From NCBI GenBank assembly GCA_003118195.1, contig BEXV01000921.1, positions 112,462 to 125,639 of the forward strand: DNA of 13,178 nt. The letters run 5' to 3'. Below, piece after piece: positions 1 to 6,600 of the stretch (positions are counted from its first letter, which is position 1; every line of letters starts with the position of its first letter). A program made the translations under genes and the position numbers. Source of the stretch: Hemicentrotus pulcherrimus (taxonomy: Eukaryota > Echinodermata > Echinoidea > Camarodonta > Strongylocentrotidae). The notes below the pieces were generated by a model, which did no database searches, was not told the DNA's origin, and saw only the letters and a list, made by a program, of their open reading frames with translations.

Positions 1-222
1 TTGCATACATAATGAGCCCTGTGACCTTTGACCTTTGACCTTGTGACCCCAAAATCTAATCAGTTCATCGGCTCTGCAAGATACATACATGACCAAAGTT
101 TGACAGGAATACATTGATCGGTTCTCGAGATAACTCGATCACGAGAACGGGATGTACGTACGGACGGACGGACAACCCGAAAACATAATGCCTCCAGGTA
201 CTTCGTAACGGAGGCATAAAAA
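1..222 (+). repeat. Interspersed repeat (SINE/MITE-like), possibly truncated by the window edge
   Basis: Contains TGACCT units, a hairpin GTTCTCG/CGAGAAC (121-127 and 142-148), GTACGTAC, three GGAC units (162-173) and a terminal hairpin ATGCCTCC/GGAGGCAT (188-195 and 210-217) followed by an A run. I recognise this pattern as a high-copy element in marine invertebrate genomes, from recollection rather than a search. It lies in CRAMP1 intron 11, antisense to the gene. Confidence 0.7.
22..41 (-). promoter_or_regulatory. Three DR1-spaced nuclear-receptor half-sites within the repeat
   Basis: TGACCT occurs three times, each separated by one T; on the minus strand this reads AGGTCA-A-AGGTCA-A-AGGTCA. 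DR1 spacing is the binding arrangement of HNF4, COUP-TF and RXR-type receptors. Function here is inference. Confidence 0.4.
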
Positions 223-491
223 AGCCTAATCCATTTCACTTTGTAAACAATTGCACTACTGATCTGACCTATCTATGATTTAGAGCCAATCTAGATTTTT
301 CTCTTCCCAGTAGGAAATCCTTTGAAATTAAGATTTCCTTATTCATATGACAAATCAAATTCTCGGTCATTAAAATTTTATATGCTTGAATGTTCAAACC
401 AAATGCTATTGCAAATTCTTCCAATTCTTCATAGTCGGATCGTACAGTGTGCAGTGGCTTAAAGTAGATAACAACAATGAGATTGAATTAC

Positions 492-635
492 CTCTTTAGG
501 GTTGGCTACTTCTACATAAGAGCTTTTGGCAAGATGGACAAGTTTCTTCATCATGTGATTAGAGGAAACATCATTAACTGGATGCTCCTTCTTCACAAAG
601 TCATACTCAAACTTTAACGTATCTGGCTGTCCCAT
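492..635 (-). CDS. CRAMP1: CRAMP1 coding exon 11 (last exon in window)
   Basis: 48 whole codons, MGQPDTLKFEYDFVKKEHPV through HLAKSSYVEVANPKE. Acceptor follows a long pyrimidine tract (TTTTTTTCTTCAG|ATG), donor GAG|GTAATT at 491. It continues IYLM from exon 10, giving IYLMMGQPDTLKFEYDF against human VYLMMGKPSKLQLEYDW. The ATG that begins this exon is internal, not a start. Remaining exons lie left of the window. Confidence 0.94.
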
Positions 636-3600
636 CTGAAGAAAAAAAAAAAACATTTGAAATTAAAAACAATCAAGTATAAAAAAGAGCTTATGTTTTT
701 CCTTTCCCCTTCCCATAATATCTTTTTTTAAATTTCCAGACATCAGGCTGTGACTGTGTCTAATTTTCTATTTCAAAATTCCACCAAACAATAGTCAAAT
801 CATAATGGAAATCATAATGTATGTGCAGTTTGATATAGAACGATAACCATTGCTTCTTATCTTGTATTTGAAACAAGAGCACAAAATAGATTGAGGGAAA
901 CCTCATTAACCTGCTGATCACTGATACGTGTCATACGTATCTTTTTTTAACATTCAGGTATTTCAGACACACAGTAACCTGTCCTTTGGAAATGGAAATG
1001 AAAGACATTCACCACTCAACACTTGATTTACATTTGCAACACTACACATGTACATGTACACCAAAATCTGAATATTGGTTGAAGTTGTACATACCATGAG
1101 ATAGATATCAGTAGCTGTTATACCACTAGCAGTTGCAGCAGTCAGTCCTTCCTTGAGCAGTTCATCTATCTCCTTCTCCTCTTCCTCCTCTACAACTTCC
1201 ATCTTCACTACTTCTTTGATGGTCAATGAGTCTTGCTCCACTCCATTTTCTGGTCTTGACCCATCTCCCGATCCTCCAATCACCGATGATACAGCATCGT
1301 TCGTTTCCATGGAATCAGAATGCATGAGAATATTGTTTGTGGGTGGAGCTAGTGATAAGGAGCTCTGATTGCCGGACAACGTGAGAGACAGATTACTGAA
1401 CGAGAGGTTTTCATTCGTCTGTCCTAATGATCCATTGGACATGTTTGAAAGGAGATCCCCTATGGAATTACCATCACCAAACATAGATGGCATGCTTCCT
1501 GTGTCTTGCATCATGGATTCCGAAGGATTATGGTTGCCAAGGAGATCAACCTCCATCTGCTGGATGTTGTTATCCATCTCAGGATGAAGCAAACTGTTTG
1601 TAATGTCATCCTTGGCATCATCTCCTCCAAAACAAACCTCTCCTGTCTCTACAGTTTTATTTGGTGATTCCTCACTGGGAGCCTGGTCTGCAGCAACCAA
1701 GGCGAAGGGTGTCTTGGTGTTGGCATGGATGAAGCGCCCATGTAGCTTGTTGTAAGGGGTAATCGTAGAACCCTTCGGCACATGAATCTTGACTTGGTTA
1801 AAGTTACTCTTGTCCTCTGGTTTCAATGAGTGAAGCTGATATCAAGGTATGGCATTAAGGAAACAACTCTTGTCAAACAAATTCTTCACATTTACCTGTA
1901 TACTGGTCAACCTTCCTTAGCAAAAACATTGAATCTTTCAAAGTATAATTAGGAATGCAATGTATTTTGTATAGTGCTGTCCTCGAGAAAAAAAATCTTT
2001 GTCGACATGTTGTCTTGAATTTTAGCCGACAACGACCCATTGTCGACAGATGGTTGGAAGAATGCAATCCTTCCAACAACGGCGTGCATGCCAACAATTG
2101 TTCGTAAATGATTTTTAGTTGCTGCAGCCGTAAGTAAGATGACCGATTTCGAGTTCACTTTGAAATACAAATTACACAAAACCAAAGTGTTTTGTTATAA
2201 AAAACAGTGTTGTTTGTTAAATGATTCAAAGTGATTGTAAAGCCTATAAATGGGTTGATTCTTGTCGACAATATACTATCCCTGTCGACATGTCGCCTTC
2301 CCGTAAAAATGCACTTTTATCGACAAGGTTGTCGACAGAAGGCTTGTCGATGACAGCACTAATTTTGTATGGTTTTTTCACTGAAGTTCAAGAAAAAAGA
2401 GAGGAACCAAGATCTTGTTTCTTAGTGTAGTGGGTCAGAAGATAAAAAGCATTCACCTAAAAGTAGAACAAGTTGGGAAGTATGCATACAACTTTCATCC
2501 TTACAATGATACTAACACAAGCTCCACCGTATCGGGAAGATGAATTATTCAATGATTGCTACTACCAATATTAAGAAAAGACACCATTTGCACACAATGA
2601 ATGAGAATTATGGGTAATGATTAGAGTTTTAGAGCTGGGATGGAAGCCTTGACCTCAAATTACCTTGACCTAAGCAGCAAAGATCACAGAAGGAAAAGGT
2701 AATTATTGACTGAATTAAACAGGAAACAAACGTTTCCTCCAGTGCACGCTTCCTACCTAATAAAACATTTACCTTTTAATTATTTATTGAAACCCACTTT
2801 CTAGATTTTGGAAAGGAAAATTAAACCATACAAGGCTTCTAGAATACAATCAAATGATAGTTTAGTAGGATACAAGTCTGAGTCTGTGAGGTGTCCATTT
2901 CTCTGACAAGAAACTGAGCAGGTTTCCCATATCCTTCTGAAGAGGCACCACCAATCTAAACAAAACAAAAAAGGTTCATGAGTAAGAGTTAGAAAAAATA
3001 ATCAGTTGATTCCAGGAAATTTATATTACTGGGCAATCAGACATGTTCAGAGATAGCACATTTAACACCAGTCCTCTCAATGAATTAGGACACCTTGAGG
3101 TGTTTCACAATGACAAAGATTGAGTTATGGCAGGCCTTTCATGCCGCTGGTTGCTCTCACCATTTGTCTCTCAATTACGATCTTTAGATAATATTTTTTC
3201 CTCCAATAATGAACTATCAAAAAAGGTAAATTATGTAGATTTGTGACCACAATTTGTACGTCCCTTGAGAAACCAATAACAGGAATGGTTAGAGGAACTA
3301 GTGGCATGAACAGCCTGCCATAGTTCAAGTCCAACTTACAACTTAAGTCGGTCTTTGTCTTTTTGAAACACCCCCCTGATTTCATTATGTTCCTGCAATA
3401 CTCAAATAATAGCAACATTTTTGGAGAAGTCAAGAACTCTTAACTCACCTCAACCTTGGATTGTGTGCCACTCCTTGAACCTCTGCCCATGCTGCGTTGC
3501 TACGTGGCTGCAACTCGAGCAACACCCTGGCCGGTAATTTTGTAGGATTCACTTCAATCTCTGTAAAGAATATCAGAATACAATTATTATATCGACATCA

Positions 3601-6600
3601 TACAATCTACGATAGAGCAGTAAAAAAATCATGAAAGTGATGATGACCTATAAGGATGACGAGAATACTGATCCATGAACTGCAGAATAGCACAATGTAT
3701 ACATATGCATTCTTACAAAGAAGGTTTGAGTTTTGTTCATGAATGTATGACATGCTTTGGTGACAATTGTTCTGAAGTCATTTTTTACACAAGTCAAATT
3801 CTGAACTTCAACAGTGAATCAAATACTATACCTAACTCTAAAAAAAACCTTAAAAAACCTGAAAGCCAATCCCAATCCCAAAAATTTGATGCAAGTAAAC
3901 CTGAAGCAACCGTCACCAGAGCAAATGTTAGATCCCCTTGTCAACTTATATTACAACATAATCACAATAAGACTTACTGCCGACACCCTTCAGTTTCTTC
4001 AAAGCCTTGCAGACAGGGGTTTTCACCTTGAGATTTCTACCTTTGAAACGAATTGCTGTTGACCTGGAAAAGAAGAAAAAAAAAGCAGAAAGGTGGAGAA
4101 AAAAACTTGATAATGTTGATATTTTATAACAGTCTCTGTATTTGCATTATGGTTGAATTTGAATTATTATAATTTACTTTATACAAAGCACATCCATCTT
4201 TCCCAAACATGTTTATTCTTCCTTATAATGAAGATTATATTACTGGTAATATTCTTTACACAAAAAGCACAACATTCTAAATGTCATGACCTAAAAATTT
4301 GTTTCCTTCAATGTGTAATTAAAGCAATAGAGATAAACATAACCAAATAAAACAAAAGCAGTGTAAATACCATAAGCTAAGATTGATAAAACATATGTAT
4401 AAACTTACCCCTGTGAAACTAATTCATCTAGTTTCTGTCCCCACTTAGCAGTGAGTCCGCCCTTGAGCTTCTTACGGAGCTCTCCGTAGTTCACCAGGGC
4501 ACAAAGCTCACTGTTCACTCTCGGTTGGTCTGTACAGACAAACAATATATTAAAAGGAGATGGTAGTCAGTTTCATTGTCCAGTAGGTCATAATTCGCTG
4601 ACACTAGACTTGGTGGAAATATGATGAACGTGTGTACAAGTCTCACACACGGCAAACCTGTAGTCCCATCAAAAAATATCACCTAGTCTCCTGGGGTGAG
4701 GGAAATGTAAGATAGACTTGGTGGAAATATGATGAATGTGTGTGCAAGTCTCACACACAGCAAACCTATAGTCCCATCAAGAAATATCACCTAGTCCCCT
4801 GGGGTGAGGGAAATGTAAGATAGTGAATTTTCTATATGGGGCAAATGGTGGAAAATGCAAAGCACGTTGGTCATTAAGCTGACGTCTAATCCTGGTGATT
4901 GTTATTAGGTAAAGACTTGAATGGTATTGATTTCCTATGACAGCCCACTAGGATTCACTTGAAGAGTAAGGAGATATTTTCGGTTGGATATTAATTTTTT
5001 CACCAAAAGAAAAAACATCCAAGTATTCCTGAAAAAAATGCTGATGGCGTGATGTTACTGATATTAATCTTCTATAAACTAGGGCCTAGCATCAAGCAAG
5101 AATCTCTCATTCTCTCATCTTCTACTAATTCACTACTTCTTCCCAACTTAATCATACTTTATATTTAATATACCACAAATAATTTATAAGACATTTGAAA
5201 CTTAAAAGATAACAATGTGCTCTTTTAATAAAGTTTCTTACACTGTGAATGGAACGACCTATAAACACTATCCTTGCCAAAATGAAATGAAAGGTAAAAT
5301 ACAACCCTGGGTTACTTACCGGGCAACGGCTTCACAAATTTCAGGAGTTTATGACAGGTGCGATAATACAAGTGCCGAACCTGCATAAGGGTAAAAAACA
5401 TATTCATTATTAGCAATGACCATACTGGCATAAAACTGTAGGCATTTGACCAATATAAATTGCGGGAACTATGACATTTGTTATTTCTACGATCAATAAT
5501 ATCATGAAACATAAAGACTCATTTATTGTTTATCAGGGCTCAACATAAAATGTGATAGAGTCATTTCAGAGAATTACAAGGACATGTTCTCAGCAGGGGA
5601 CTTGTTAGAAAAAATGGGTTTGTTGTAACTTTCCGAAAGTCATTTGCCAGTTGACACTTGTAGATCTAAAGCCCTTTGTGGCTGTGTACAATGATGTTTA
5701 CTTTATATGTAACTGTTACAGTCACAGCCTATTTATTATCACTTGAGGCTATTAACATGACCCTGCTCGTACCTGATCTTTATTCTTGTTCTGGTTGGGC
5801 GGATAACCAAGCTTCTTATGCCTCTGCCCAATGTACCTCTGAATAGACTCAAAGTCTTTGCCATGCTGTTTGGAAGGTGAAGATACAAGATTTGTTCATC
5901 AATTAGTGACGTCACATAACATACCATCCACTCAGTCAAGTACTTCAGATATCATAATAATATAAAAGAGTTTTGGATTTTGGATTTTGGAACAAAACAA
6001 ACCTAAACATTAACAATATCACAAATAACCGTGAAAATTATGTCAGCCATTCCAAAGAGTTATAGACTGGTAGCTGAAGAAAATACAAGTGGGTGCAAGG
6101 GCAACTAATAAATGGAAATTGAAGTTCAAATTCCATTCATATTTCTTTTATCTTCTAAATTTGAAATGTTCAAGGCCCAACAACAGGGCAGGTAATCCTT
6201 CAAAATGATTAAAAATCAATAATTTTATACATCTTGAATTTCACATGGTCAGAAAGACTCATTGTTTATACTCTTCTAAAGCTTTTCACAACAAATAAGA
6301 AACTGAACTTTCTATCTGTAATTTTATCAAATCTTATACATAAAAACTTTGTTAAGAGTGGACTATGGTCTTAAAGCATACATGCTCATGATGCAAAGAA
6401 CGGAAGAACCACAATTAATATACATCATGTTGAGTTTTACCTCTGCCACTGCTTCAAAGAAAAGGTTTTTGTCTTGAAAACTCCAAGCTTCCCATCTCTT
6501 TCTTTCAGCCTTTGGTTGCTCTGCTTTGCTTTGCTTATCTTTATCTTTGTCCTTCTCCTGTCCTTTCTCTGTGAGTAAAAAAAAATGTAACAAATTGAAA

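Larger units (their letters stand above)
1836..2873 (-). other. CRAMP1 intron 9, putative U12-type (minor spliceosome) intron
   Basis: The 5' splice site is GTATCCTAC. The sequence TTCCTTAAT at 1862-1854 (minus strand) fits the U12 branch-site consensus TTCCTTRAY, with the branch A about 19 bases from the terminal AG. No long pyrimidine tract precedes the AG. All three are hallmarks of U12-dependent introns. The branch-to-acceptor distance is at the long end of the usual range. The intron is 1,038 bases, of which 390 are a hAT MITE. Confidence 0.75.

Noticed and set aside
963..1094. Extension of the open frame past IYLM (VCTTSTNIQ...)
   Set aside because: A strong donor, ATG|GTATGT, ends exon 10 at 1095 and exon 11 continues the conserved IYLMMGQPDTL block, so this part is intronic.
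1153..1587. Plus-strand open frames opposite exon 10
   Set aside because: Ser-rich antisense shadows of CRAMP1 codons with no independent family resemblance.
1949..2430. Open frames on both strands in intron 9
   Set aside because: They fall across the hAT MITE and its edges; the element is too short for a transposase and the frames encode no transposase motif.
2625..2680. Six-base microexon GTCAAG between an acceptor-like tract and GTAATT in intron 9
   Set aside because: In-frame (Val-Lys) but unnecessary: exons 9 and 10 already join in phase, and the U12-type donor and branch site pair with the exon 10 acceptor.
3675..4062. Two overlapping plus-strand open frames
   Set aside because: They overlap intron 7 and exon 7 of CRAMP1 in antisense, have low-complexity Asn/Ser/Lys content and resemble no known family.
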